A stretch of 64,000 nucleotides of DNA from Leyella lascolaii (GTDB lineage: Bacteria > Bacteroidota > Bacteroidia > Bacteroidales > Bacteroidaceae), in NCBI RefSeq assembly GCF_900079775.1, contig NZ_LT556044.1:44360-108359 (forward strand), read 5' to 3'. The notes under the pieces are model-generated. The model saw only the letters and a list, made by a program, of their open reading frames with translations. It did no database searches and had not been told where the DNA came from. Positions 10,401 through 18,686 of the stretch are shown in pieces (the stretch's first letter is position 1; each line of letters begins with the position of its first letter). The position numbers and the translations under genes were made by a program.

Positions 10401-10655
10401 TATTGGCCTTCGGAAGAGGGCAAAGAGCCGCAGGCACTTACACTGCTCCATGAGAAGAAGATAGACATGGTTGTAAATATTCCCAAAGACCTCACACCGC
10501 GTGAGCTCACTGACGGCTATAAGATCCGCCGTGCATCCATCGATCTCAATGTGCCGCTGGTAACCAACAGCAGGCTGGCAAGCGCATTTATCAATGCATT
10601 CTGCACGCTGAAACTCAGCGATATTGACATCAAGAGTTGGGCGGAATACAAATAA
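7425..10655 (+). CDS. carB: Carbamoyl-phosphate synthase large subunit
   Basis: The 1076-residue protein has the two tandem ATP-grasp halves of CarB. The first half opens with VLLLGSGALKIGEAGEFDYS, the second (around residue 560) with IIVLGSGAYRIGSSVEFDW. The C-terminal MGS-like allosteric domain begins near residue 945 and contains ELYATGGTSKYL. It makes carboxyphosphate, then carbamate, then carbamoyl phosphate with ammonia from CarA. It is the last gene of the run and is followed directly by a strong terminator. Confidence 0.98.
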   Translation: MKYDNIKKVLLLGSGALKIGEAGEFDYSGSQALKALREEGVETVLINPNIATVQTSEGVADQIYFLPVQPYFVERVIEKERPDGILLAFGGQTALNCGVALYREGILDKYGVQVLGTSVQAIMDTEDRELFVEKLNEIGVKTIKSEACESIEAARKAAAELGYPVILRAAYALGGLGSGFCDNEDELNRLAEKAFSFSPQVLVEKSLKGWKEIEYEVVRDRYDNCITVCNMENFDPLGIHTGESIVVAPTQTLTDRESQKLRSLAIKIIRHIGIVGECNVQYALDPNSEDYRVIEVNARLSRSSALASKATGYPLAFVAAKLGMGYGLFELKNSITKTTSVFFEPALDYVVCKIPRWDLSKFRGVDKELGSSMKSVGEVMAIGRTFEEAIQKGLRMIGQSMHGFVENKELEIDDIDVALREPTDKRVFIISKAMHKGYTIDQIHELTKIDKWFLEKLKHIIDIDERMKALKNVNNLDKELLRTAKIYGFTDFQIARAVGLEEEVGNMHKAMLTIRQLRKNYGILPVVKQIDTLAAEYPAHTNYLYVTYSGVASDISFDRDNRSIIVLGSGAYRIGSSVEFDWCGVQALNTIRREGFRSVMINYNPETVSTDYDMCDRLYFDELTFERVMDIIEFESPYGVIVSTGGQIPNNLAMRLDAQNVPILGTSAKDIDNAEDRAKFSSMLTRNNISQPEWSALTSMDDINKFIDKVGFPVLVRPSYVLSGAAMNVCSNRDELERFLKLAANVSEDHPVVVSRFIEHAKEIEMDAVANKGEIIAYAISEHIEFAGVHSGDATIQFPPQKLYVETVRRIKRVSRQIAKELHISGPFNIQFMARDNDILVIECNLRASRSFPFVSKVLKLNLIDLATKVMLGKPVEKPNKNLFDLDYVGIKASQFSFNRLQKADPVLGVDMSSTGEVGCLGDDTNDALLKSMLAVGQGIPKKTILLSTGGAKQKAEMLDAAKKLVENGYELYATGGTSKYLDDNGVRNVRVYWPSEEGKEPQALTLLHEKKIDMVVNIPKDLTPRELTDGYKIRRASIDLNVPLVTNSRLASAFINAFCTLKLSDIDIKSWAEYK

Positions 10656-10673
10656 AAACATAAAGGATAAAGT

Positions 10674-10716
10674 GTGTGGTCGGGATGTTTCAATGCATCC
10701 TGACCACACTTTTTTT
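10674..10716 (+). terminator. Terminator after carB
   Basis: Arms at 10674-10687 and 10696-10709 pair over 14 bases with one G-U pair, followed by a seven-T run. Confidence 0.85.
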
Positions 10717-10923
10717 ATTCCGAACGGGTCATGATATGCCATCCGTATCTTGTGCTTCACCATAACTTGCCGTTTCCAGATTTTGTGGAAAATGTTGCAG
10801 GAAACACTTGTAGGAAGCGGATGGCAGAATGAAGACAGCGGTGCGGAGTAGGGAAGAAGAACATTCCATAAGGGAAAAAAGCTGTTTTTGCACTATAGTG
10901 ACCGGTTCAGACTCGCTGAAATT

Positions 10924-11250
10924 TTAGTGTTCAACAGTCTTCAAATGCTGCTTGAAGAAGTCCATATAAGTGTTATACCAATCGGCAGGTGTCTCGTGTT
11001 TGCACTCTGGATTTACTACGTAATGCTTCTCCTCAGACTTGAAGTTGTTGTAAGGTGCGAAGTTTGTGTGCGGCGGACATACCGGGTCTTGTAGTCCTAT
11101 TGCCGATATTACAGGGCATGTTACGAGTGTGGCGAGGTTCTTCGTGTCGAAGTAAGAGAGAAACTTGTACATCGTAGCGTTGTCCAGGTCAAGCTTTTCC
11201 TGCATAGCACGTGCCGTTGAGGCTGGCCAAGAGCCAACTTTGAAGTCGTA
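10924..11250 (-). pseudogene. C-terminal remnant of an acetylxylan esterase (AXE1 family)
   Basis: About 105 codons remain, including VISAIGLQDPVCPPHTNF and the following His-containing CKHETPADW, which match the end of the alpha/beta-hydrolase fold of acetylxylan esterase/cephalosporin-C deacetylase. These regions hold the Asp and His of the triad. The N-terminal two thirds, including the nucleophilic Ser, are absent, and the frame dissolves into AT-rich sequence upstream of about 11250. The first ATG (11205) is internal to the homologous part. It therefore looks like a deletion remnant rather than a functional gene. Confidence 0.7.
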
Positions 11251-11321
11251 ATATGATAAAAAAATAATGTGAGATATTTTAGTTTTATAAAATACAGATA
11301 AGGCAAAATTATTTCAATTTA

Positions 11322-11353
11322 TTTGTTTATATCGAAATATTAATGTATATTCG
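11322..11353 (+). promoter_or_regulatory. Promoter of serC
   Basis: TTTG at 11322-11325 and TATATTCG at 11346-11353 (one mismatch to TAnnTTTG) are 20 bases apart. This gives a leader of about 50 bases before the serC ATG. Confidence 0.5.
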
Positions 11354-11407
11354 CAAACCAAAGTTTATTTTGGGCTATTAAATTTACTAACTAAAATACG
11401 CATACAG

Positions 11408-12475
11408 ATGAAGAAGTACAATTTTAATGCCGGACCGTCAATGCTTCCAAGAGAAGTTATTGAGAATACGGCAAAACAGATTTTAGACTTCAATGGTTCA
11501 GGCCTTTCTCTGGCAGAAATAAGTCACAGAGCCAAAGATTTCCAACCGGTCGTTGACGAAGCTGTTGCTTTAATAAAGGAGTTGTTAGAGATTCCTGAGG
11601 GATATTCGGTTCTTTTCTTAGGTGGAGGCGCCTCTCTTGAATTCTGTATGGTTCCATATAATTTCCTGAAGAAAAAGGCGGCATATCTCAATACTGGTGT
11701 ATGGGCAAAGAAAGCCATGAAAGAGGCGAAGTTGTTCGGTGAAGTTGTGGAAGTGGCTTCCTCTGCAGAAGCAAACTATACTTACATACCGAAAGACTGG
11801 GAATGTCCTGCAGACGCAGACTATCTTCACATTACGACAAACAACACTATTTACGGTACAGAAATAAGACATGAGCTTCAGGTTCCTGTAAGGATGATTG
11901 CAGACATGTCGTCAGACATATTCAGCCGTCCCGTTGATGTATCAAAGTATGATTGTATTTATGCCGGAGCACAGAAGAATCTTGCAATGGCAGGTGTTAC
12001 TCTTGTTATTGTGAAGGATGACGCTTTAGGTAAGGTTGACCGCAGCATACCGACAATGCTTGACTACAGAACTCATGTGGAAAAGGGTTCAATGTTCAAC
12101 ACACCGCCTGTGGTTCCGATATATTCAGCCTTGGAGACTCTGAGATGGATAAAGGCACAGGGAGGTTTGAAGATGATGGATAAGTTAGCGCACGAGCGAG
12201 CAGAAATGCTATATGCAGAGATTGACAGAAACAAGCTTTTCCGTGGAACGGCAAAAGAAGAAGACCGCTCGCTGATGAATATATGCTTTGTTATGAACGA
12301 TGAATATAAAGAACTGGAAAAGCCATTCCTCGATTACGCTCTTTCTTGCGGTATGGTCGGAGTGAAAGGTCATCGTTCTGTCGGAGGTTTCAGAGCAAGT
12401 TGCTATAATGCCCAGACCATAGAAGGTGTTGAGGCTCTTGTGAAGTGCATGCAGGATTTTGAGGCACAACACTGA
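11408..12475 (+). CDS. serC: Phosphoserine aminotransferase
   Basis: The 355-residue class V PLP aminotransferase converts 3-phosphohydroxypyruvate and glutamate to phosphoserine, and also acts in pyridoxal phosphate synthesis. It starts with [13 protein letters not shown], a SerC hallmark. The glycine-rich [11 protein letters not shown] binds cofactor phosphate. The PLP lysine is in [12 protein letters not shown] (about Lys190), and the C-terminal [15 protein letters not shown] is the substrate-binding part. It is followed by a hairpin and then serA, so the two steps of serine synthesis are encoded together. Confidence 0.97.
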   Translation: MKKYNFNAGPSMLPREVIENTAKQILDFNGSGLSLAEISHRAKDFQPVVDEAVALIKELLEIPEGYSVLFLGGGASLEFCMVPYNFLKKKAAYLNTGVWAKKAMKEAKLFGEVVEVASSAEANYTYIPKDWECPADADYLHITTNNTIYGTEIRHELQVPVRMIADMSSDIFSRPVDVSKYDCIYAGAQKNLAMAGVTLVIVKDDALGKVDRSIPTMLDYRTHVEKGSMFNTPPVVPIYSALETLRWIKAQGGLKMMDKLAHERAEMLYAEIDRNKLFRGTAKEEDRSLMNICFVMNDEYKELEKPFLDYALSCGMVGVKGHRSVGGFRASCYNAQTIEGVEALVKCMQDFEAQH

Positions 12476-12499
12476 ATCCTTTTATAAAACAAATAAAAA

Positions 12500-12523
12500 G
12501 GGCGGATATGTCACTATCCGCTC
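12500..12523 (+). terminator. Hairpin between serC and serA
   Basis: GGGCGGATA (12500-12508) pairs with TATCCGCTC (12515-12523) with one G-U pair. Only an AT-rich tail follows, so it may be a weak terminator or attenuator that lowers expression of serA. Confidence 0.5.
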
Positions 12524-12558
12524 TTATAAATTTATAATAACCCATAAATTTAATCGTT

Positions 12559-13476
12559 ATGAAAGTTTTAGTTGCAACAGAAAAACCATTTGCCGCAGCT
12601 GCTGTAGATGGTATAAAGAAAGAAATAGAAGGAGCTGGCAATGAGCTGGTGCTACTTGAGAAATATACGGATGTTCAGGAATTATTGGATGCTGTAAAAG
12701 ATGCTGATGCACTTATTGTACGTTCTGATAAGGTTAATGCCGCTGTGTTGGATGCGGCGGAAAACTTGCGTATCGTAGTACGTGCCGGAGCCGGATATGA
12801 CAATATTGACATAGAGTATGCTAAAAAGAAGAATGTTGTTGTGGAGAATACTCCCGGACAGAACTCCAATGCCGTAGCCGAACTTGTTTTCGGCTTGTTG
12901 GTATTTGCTTGCAGAAGCTTCTATAGCGGCAAAACAGGAAATGAGCTGAAAGGGAAAAAGATAGGAATACTCGCATATGGTAATGTAGGACGTAATGTCG
13001 CACGGATAGCCAAGGGCTTTGGTATGGAAATATATGCATATGACGCTTTCTGTCCTAAAGAATCCATTGAGAAAGACGGAGTTGTTGCGGTAGACTCTCA
13101 GGATAAGCTGTTTACCGATTGTGACATTGTTTCTTTACATATTCCGGCAACACCTCAGACAGTGAAATCAATAAACAAGGAACTGGTAGGCAAGATGAAA
13201 AAGAATGCCATCATAATAAATACTGCGAGAAAAGAAGTGATAGACGAAGCCGGTCTGTTGGAAATAATGAAGGTGCGTACTGACTTGAAGTACATAACAG
13301 ATATAAAGCCAGATGCTGACGCTGAATTCCAGACTTTTGAAGGACGTTACTTCAGTACACCGAAAAAGATGGGCGCACAGACTGCGGAAGCAAACATAAA
13401 TGCCGGTATTGCAGCGGCTGTACAGATAAATGCGTATTTCAAAGACGGATGTACCAAATTCCAAGTAAATAAATAA
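12559..13476 (+). CDS. serA: D-3-phosphoglycerate dehydrogenase, short form without ACT domain
   Basis: The 305-residue D-isomer 2-hydroxyacid dehydrogenase oxidises 3-phosphoglycerate in the first step of serine synthesis. The catalytic domain opens with MKVLVATEKPF. The NAD-binding motif ILAYGNVGRNVA is near residue 138, and the catalytic Arg is in INTARKEVIDE. There is no C-terminal ACT or ASB domain, so no serine feedback site is visible. The usual catalytic His, in TPH followed by the GAST-like loop, is missing: the aligned segment reads TPKKMGAQTAEAN. I believe this is the norm in this phylum, but it implies a changed acid/base residue. The stop codon overlaps the next start by one base (TAATG). 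Confidence 0.9.
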   Translation: MKVLVATEKPFAAAAVDGIKKEIEGAGNELVLLEKYTDVQELLDAVKDADALIVRSDKVNAAVLDAAENLRIVVRAGAGYDNIDIEYAKKKNVVVENTPGQNSNAVAELVFGLLVFACRSFYSGKTGNELKGKKIGILAYGNVGRNVARIAKGFGMEIYAYDAFCPKESIEKDGVVAVDSQDKLFTDCDIVSLHIPATPQTVKSINKELVGKMKKNAIIINTARKEVIDEAGLLEIMKVRTDLKYITDIKPDADAEFQTFEGRYFSTPKKMGAQTAEANINAGIAAAVQINAYFKDGCTKFQVNK

Positions 13477-14723
13477 TGGCAACAATAAAACCATTCAAAG
13501 GGATACGTCCTCCAAAAGAACTGGTGGAAAGTATCGAGTCTCGTCCATACGACGTGTTGAGCAGTAAAGAGGCGCGTGAAGAGGCAGGCGATAATGAAAT
13601 GAGTCTGTATCATATAATCAAACCTGAAATAGATTTCGAGGAAGATATTGACGAATATGATCCGAGAGTATATCAGAAAGCGGCAGATAACTTCAAGAAG
13701 TTTATGGACAAGGGATGGCTGGTTCAGGATGACAAAGAAAACTATTATCTATATGCCCAGACCATGAACGGTAAGACACAGTACGGACTTGTAGTAGGAG
13801 CTGCTGTCGCTGATTATATGTCAGGACTGATAAAGAAACACGAGCTTACAAGATGCGACAAGGAAGAAGACCGTATGAAGCACGTGCGAGTGTGCAATGC
13901 CAATATGGAACCGGTGTTCTTCGCTTATCCTGATAATGCAAGGCTTGATGAGATAATAAAGCGTATCGCACAGAACGAGCCTGAATATGATTTCATAGCA
14001 CCAATTGACGGATTCAGGCATCAGTTCTGGATTATCAGCAATGAAGATGACATTAGAGCTATAACTGAAGAGTTTGCAAAAATACCGGCTCTGTATATAG
14101 CAGACGGTCATCATCGTAGTGCCGCTGCGGCATTGGTAGGAGCGGAATTGGCAAGAAAAGACGAAAATCATACAGGAAATGAGGAATATAATTATTTCAT
14201 GGCTGTATGTTTTCAGGCTTCTCAGCTCACCATATTGGACTATAACAGAGTTGTGAAGGATCTTAATGGTCTTACGCCAGAACAATTCATCAATGCCCTG
14301 TCAAAGAATTTCATCATTGAAAAGAAAGGTTCGGAAACATACAAACCATTGTGTATACATAACTTCTCACTTTATCTTGACGGATGTTGGTATTCTCTCA
14401 CAGCTAAAGAAGGTACGTATAATGACTCCGATCCCATTGGCGTTCTTGACGTGGATATTTCCACACGTCTTATTTTGAATGAGATTCTTAATATTCAGGA
14501 TTTGAGATCGGACAAGCGTATAGATTTTGTTGGAGGTCTGCGTGGTCTGGAAGAACTGAAGAAGAGAGTGGATAGTGGAGAAATGAAAGCCGCTCTCGCA
14601 TTGTATCCGGTATCAATGAAACAGATTATGGAAATTGCAGACAGTGGTGCCATAATGCCTCCAAAGGCGACATGGTTTGAGCCTAAACTGCGTTCTGGGC
14701 TTGTCATACACAAGTTGTCTTAA
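13476..14723 (+). CDS. DUF1015 family protein
   Basis: The 415-residue soluble protein matches the DUF1015 family: it opens with ATIKPFKGIRPP and contains RPYDV and YIADGHHRSAAA. No biochemical function is established for the family that I can state with confidence. The TAATG overlap with serA implies translational coupling, and serC-serA-DUF1015 forms one transcription unit. This suggests a role tied to serine or phosphohydroxypyruvate metabolism, perhaps a kinase-like or repair activity; that is inference from context only. Length and both ends look normal. Confidence 0.9.
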   Translation: MATIKPFKGIRPPKELVESIESRPYDVLSSKEAREEAGDNEMSLYHIIKPEIDFEEDIDEYDPRVYQKAADNFKKFMDKGWLVQDDKENYYLYAQTMNGKTQYGLVVGAAVADYMSGLIKKHELTRCDKEEDRMKHVRVCNANMEPVFFAYPDNARLDEIIKRIAQNEPEYDFIAPIDGFRHQFWIISNEDDIRAITEEFAKIPALYIADGHHRSAAAALVGAELARKDENHTGNEEYNYFMAVCFQASQLTILDYNRVVKDLNGLTPEQFINALSKNFIIEKKGSETYKPLCIHNFSLYLDGCWYSLTAKEGTYNDSDPIGVLDVDISTRLILNEILNIQDLRSDKRIDFVGGLRGLEELKKRVDSGEMKAALALYPVSMKQIMEIADSGAIMPPKATWFEPKLRSGLVIHKLS

Positions 14724-14769
14724 TGTAACAGAACACAAATTTACGAGATTTATGTCTCATTAATAATGG

Positions 14770-14793
14770 AGGGGCGAACCGCAATTCGCCCCT
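14770..14793 (+). terminator. Terminator-like hairpin after DUF1015
   Basis: AGGGGCGAA (14770-14778) and TTCGCCCCT (14785-14793) form a perfect 9-base GC-rich stem. It lies 15 bases before the next start codon, so it could also act on translation of that gene. The tail is not T-rich. Confidence 0.5.
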
Positions 14794-14808
14794 CTACAAT
14801 ATCATAAG

Positions 14809-15429
14809 ATGAGTAATATTTCAGACGAGTATAAAACTGTCACATCCGAGGTAGCTGAAGGGTTTTATAGTGAAAAGCGTAGCAAGTTTTTTGCTTTTGT
14901 CCATCATGTGACGTCAGAAAGTGATATAAAAAACATAATCTCCGCTTATCATAAGTCACACTATGATGCGCGTCATATATGTTATGCATATGTATTAGGT
15001 CCGGATAAAGCTCATTTCAGAGCAAATGATGACGGGGAGCCCAGTAGTACAGCAGGGAAGCCTATACTTGGACAGATAATAAAAAATGACCTGACGGACA
15101 TTCTTGTTGTTGTCATTCGCTATTACGGAGGTGTTAATCTTGGTACAAGCGGACTTATAGTAGCATACCGTACTGCCGCAGCAGATGCCATTTCGTCGGC
15201 AAAGATTGTATCCAAACAAGTTGAAGAGACTGTTAAACTTAAATTCCCTTATGAGTTGACCAACAGCGTTATGAAGATCGTGAAGGAATTATCCGCACGT
15301 ATCTTATCAAATGAATATAACAATGATAATATGTGTGACATGACTTTATCAGTAAGGAAATCTCAGGCTGAGATTTTGAGAAGCAAATTCAAACATTTGA
15401 CATTACTTCGTAATCTTGATGTCCGCTAA
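14809..15429 (+). CDS. YigZ/IMPACT family protein
   Basis: The 206-residue protein has the N-terminal UPF0029/IMPACT domain. The signature ICYAYVLG is followed by FRANDDGEPSSTAGKPIL and VVIRYYGGVNLGTSGLI. The C-terminal DUF1949-like half (about 135-206) has an EF-G domain-like fold in relatives. YigZ proteins are linked to ribosome or translation control, but the molecular role is unsettled. It follows the serine operon on the same strand, separated by a hairpin. Nothing unusual is seen. Confidence 0.92.
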   Translation: MSNISDEYKTVTSEVAEGFYSEKRSKFFAFVHHVTSESDIKNIISAYHKSHYDARHICYAYVLGPDKAHFRANDDGEPSSTAGKPILGQIIKNDLTDILVVVIRYYGGVNLGTSGLIVAYRTAAADAISSAKIVSKQVEETVKLKFPYELTNSVMKIVKELSARILSNEYNNDNMCDMTLSVRKSQAEILRSKFKHLTLLRNLDVR

Positions 15430-15661
15430 AATTATCTATATATAAAATGTCTGTTCGCAATACATAAACCACGTTCCAACAGACTTCATCTGTATTTAGT
15501 GTTGCTGTAATACCGCCTTCCGCTTTTCCCATATTCAATCCAACTAATCTTCTATATAAACAGAAAGCTTTCATTCAAAAATAAGTATGAAATTTGATAA
15601 AAGTGACGGTCGGTTCTGATAAGACATAAGATGTATATTTATGCAAGTGGAGCAGGCTATT

Positions 15662-16121
15662 TGAATATTTATATAATGTAAAATCGCTGAGAATCGAATA
15701 AAAACAAACAATAAAACATCGATCGTCATATACACTGTTTTCAGCATGTCAATATAACGTATTGAATATCAGTATTTTGGCTGACGTGACACTTCCGATA
15801 TGTTTTTTCAACATACGACAAAGCCTTTTCCGGTATGCGAGAAAGCCTGTATGGACGTGCGAAAGAGAACGTTTGGGAGTATGATACAGTCTCTTTTGTA
15901 GTAGGAGAGCGATGTTGTAAGAGGGTTGGAATGATAAAAATTTATCATGATATAGCAAAATAATATTATTAAGACGGATATAGCTGTATAAGATGTGGGG
16001 TAGGATAGGACACAGACTAAAATAATACTGTTGTAGAAACGTATCCGGAATGTAAAGCCCTTTCTATTTTGTAAAAATTATATGTAAAGATTTTTTACTG
16101 TCTGTTCTGTATAAATATTCA
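15662..16121 (+). repeat. Repeat element A, copy 1 (460 bases, terminal inverted repeats)
   Basis: The element is bounded by TGAATATTTATA (15662-15673) and its exact inverse TATAAATATTCA (16110-16121). A second copy with the same ends, the same 460-base length and the same orientation is at 36669-37128. Shared internal landmarks occur in the same order: CGCTGAGAATCG near the left end, a GCCTTTTCCGG-like block in the middle, GTAGGATAGGA in the right third. The interior has diverged. No convincing protein is encoded. It could be a MITE, a structured RNA or a regulatory region. Confidence 0.65.
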
Positions 16122-16199
16122 TTCTATTGAGTTATATTTAGATTACATATATGGCTGTATTGAACTTTATAATGCTTCCTGACTCTTAACCACGAATCT

Positions 16200-16390
16200 G
16201 CCATCAGACCGCCATAGTCTTGTTCTCACTTAATTTATATGCAGTTCATCCGTATTCCGCACAGCTGACTCCCATTTTGCTTGCCGCCTCTTTCCGATGT
16301 AGCCCGCTACATCTTAGACAAAACCAGGAACAAATCTGTCTGAAGACAACACGTAATACGGATGAAGTCTGATGACAGGTTCCGGTTAAT
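16200..16390 (-). repeat. Repeat element B, copy 1, with nested hairpins
   Basis: An outer stem of 11 perfect bases (TCATCCGTATT at 16246-16256 with its inverse at 16355-16365) encloses an inner perfect 8-base hairpin, GATGTAGC/GCTACATC, at 16296-16313. Read on the minus strand it shares AACCTGTCAT, then AGACT, then GTAGCGGGCT and GCAAGCAA in order with 36331-36450. Both copies neighbour a copy of element A. The remainder of 15430-16577 shows no gene. Confidence 0.55.
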
Positions 16391-16509
16391 CATAATAGAA
16401 ATATGTTCTGTTTCCTTTGATTTATTATATATCCATCACGCATATCCGCTGTTCACAATTATAAATGTTTTATACAGACTTATCAATACTAAGTTTTATA
16501 AAACAAACA

Positions 16510-16542
16510 GTCTGCAGACGTTTTGTAATCACATCTGCAGAC
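16510..16542 (-). terminator. Terminator of the M13 peptidase gene
   Basis: GTCTGCAGA (16510-16518) and TCTGCAGAC (16534-16542) form a 9-base stem, followed on the minus strand by a T-rich run. Confidence 0.65.
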
Positions 16543-16577
16543 CGTCGTACATTTGTTTGTATATTATGTTATGTATC

Positions 16578-18617
16578 TTACCAAAGATTCAAACGGTTCT
16601 CTTTTGGAATAAACATCTTATCAGTGGATTTGATGTTAAACGCATCGTACCACGCGTCAATATGTGGCAGAGCACCGTCTACGCGCCAACATCCAAGAGA
16701 ATGCGGGTCACTCTTGGTACGGTTTCTGATTTCCTCCGTAGTTATATTTGCAGCCCAGACACCTGCATATGCAAGGAAGAAACGCTGTTCTGGAGTAAAA
16801 CCGTCAATTGTCGGTAGTTTCTCGTTCTTTGTGGCATTCTTGAACGCATTGAATGAAACCATCAGTCCACCGTGATCGGCGAGATTCTCGCCCAATGTCA
16901 GTTTTCCGTTCGCGTTAAGATCAGGAAGTACTTTTATCGAAGAGAAAAATTTATCACACAGTTCTGCACGCTTATTGAACTTCTCGGCATCTTCTGCTGT
17001 CCACCAGTCTGTCATATTGCCGTTTTTATCATAGTTACGTCCCTGATCATCAAAACCATGTGTCATCTCGTGACCAATGACAACTCCAATAGCTCCGTAG
17101 TTGAACGCATCATCGGCATTCATATCGAAGAACGGAACCTGAAGTATTCCTGCCGGGAAACATATTTCGTTTGTTGTCGGGTTGTAGTATGCATTCACTG
17201 TCTGCGGTGTCATGAACCATTCATCTTTGTCTACAGGTTTGCCCGCACGATAGTTGATGTCCCACTTTCTCCAGAAAATCTTGCAGTTCTGTACATTCTC
17301 ATAATATGACAGATTCGGATCTATGGAAAGACCGGACATGTCTTTCCACTTGTCAGGGTATCCAATCTTGACATAGAAAGAATTGAGCTTGTCAAGTGCC
17401 GCCTTTTTGGTGTCCTCGCTCATCCAGTCCTGTTCTCTTATACGTTGTGCCAGAGAAATCTGTAGATTTTCAACAAGTTTTTCCATTCTTGCTTTGGCTG
17501 CTGCCGGGAAATAACGTTCCACATACATTTTGCCGAGAGCCTCACCCATCTGACTTTCAACCTGACTTGTGGCACGTTTCCAACGCGGATAGTTTTCCTT
17601 GCGTCCAGACATTGTTTTACCGAAGAAATCGAAATTGGCGGCAATGACATCATCACTTAGATAGTCCACGGCAGAAAGGATGACATCCCATTCCATATAT
17701 GCCTTGAGCTCATCCGCTGTCATCGACTCTACTATTTTATTGGCTCCGCTGACAAAATCCGGCTGACCTACGACAAGTTCCTTGAAGCATGAATTGTCCA
17801 CATCCAGCTTGCTCATATAGGCAGACAGCTTTATGGCAGGATAATTGCTTTCAAAGTCTTCAATTGTCATTTTGTTATAATTGGCTGCGACATCCCTCAA
17901 CTCAGCACGTGACTTTGACACTTTGGCAAGTGCTGTCTCTATTTTCATGATGTTCTCCATTTTCTTTGTGGCTGATTTTTTGTCAAAGCCGAAGAACTGG
18001 AACATGCGTATGATGTGTTTTTTGTACGCATCACGTATGCCGGCTGTCGCAGAGTCATTGTCCAGATAATACTCTTTTTGTCCAAGAAACAATCCGCCCT
18101 GGTATATGTTAAGAATATTCATCCTTGAGTTTTTCTCGTCCGCTCCAAATCCGATTCCAAGAGGAATGCCGTATCCGAATGTAGCGTATTTAAATTGTAT
18201 ATCACGTAATGCTGACGTATTAGAGGCTTTCTCAATCTCGTTAATCAGCGGCATTACCGGTTTTACGCCATCTTTATTGCGACGTACAGAATCCATCGCC
18301 TGTTTATAGAAATCGCTCAATTTCTGTTCTGTACTGCCCGGTGTGAATGTCTTTGACGCCAGTTCTGCAAGAATAGTGTTTATACGCTTGTTGTTGGCTT
18401 GTGCCAGTTGGTCGAAGCTTCCATATCTGGAATATGCAGCCGGTAATGGATTGTTCTTCATCCATCCACCACAGGCAAACTGATAAAAGCTCTCACCGGG
18501 ATTGGCTGTTCTGTCGAGATTCTCCAAACTAATACCCGATTTAAGCTGTTCTTGAGCAAATCCGAGTAACGGAGCACTTGCTATTACCATAATCGGAATG
18601 ATTTTTTTGATTTTCAT
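16578..18617 (-). CDS. pepO: M13 family zinc metallopeptidase (neprilysin/PepO type)
   Basis: The 679-residue secreted endopeptidase has a signal peptide (KKIIPIMVIASAPLLGFAQ). The long M13 N-terminal domain follows (about 40-440), then the catalytic domain. The zinc motif HEMTH is near residue 516, and the third ligand and neighbours are in ENLADHGG (about 575). NAYYNPTTNEICFPAG and the C-terminal DALPHIDAWYDAF-like end are typical of neprilysin relatives; the protein ends in RLNLW rather than the common CxVW. It is expected to degrade small peptides in the periplasm or at the surface. Monocistronic with its own terminator. Length is normal. Confidence 0.95.
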   Translation of the reverse strand: MKIKKIIPIMVIASAPLLGFAQEQLKSGISLENLDRTANPGESFYQFACGGWMKNNPLPAAYSRYGSFDQLAQANNKRINTILAELASKTFTPGSTEQKLSDFYKQAMDSVRRNKDGVKPVMPLINEIEKASNTSALRDIQFKYATFGYGIPLGIGFGADEKNSRMNILNIYQGGLFLGQKEYYLDNDSATAGIRDAYKKHIIRMFQFFGFDKKSATKKMENIMKIETALAKVSKSRAELRDVAANYNKMTIEDFESNYPAIKLSAYMSKLDVDNSCFKELVVGQPDFVSGANKIVESMTADELKAYMEWDVILSAVDYLSDDVIAANFDFFGKTMSGRKENYPRWKRATSQVESQMGEALGKMYVERYFPAAAKARMEKLVENLQISLAQRIREQDWMSEDTKKAALDKLNSFYVKIGYPDKWKDMSGLSIDPNLSYYENVQNCKIFWRKWDINYRAGKPVDKDEWFMTPQTVNAYYNPTTNEICFPAGILQVPFFDMNADDAFNYGAIGVVIGHEMTHGFDDQGRNYDKNGNMTDWWTAEDAEKFNKRAELCDKFFSSIKVLPDLNANGKLTLGENLADHGGLMVSFNAFKNATKNEKLPTIDGFTPEQRFFLAYAGVWAANITTEEIRNRTKSDPHSLGCWRVDGALPHIDAWYDAFNIKSTDKMFIPKENRLNLW

Positions 18618-18686
18618 TTTAATTTATATATTATGTTTATGATATTTATACGAAATGATTAATTGACGTTTTGTATATCCGTAACA

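Noticed and set aside
15749..15958. Leftward 69-codon frame in element A copy 1
   Set aside because: No counterpart in copy 2 and no sequence signature.
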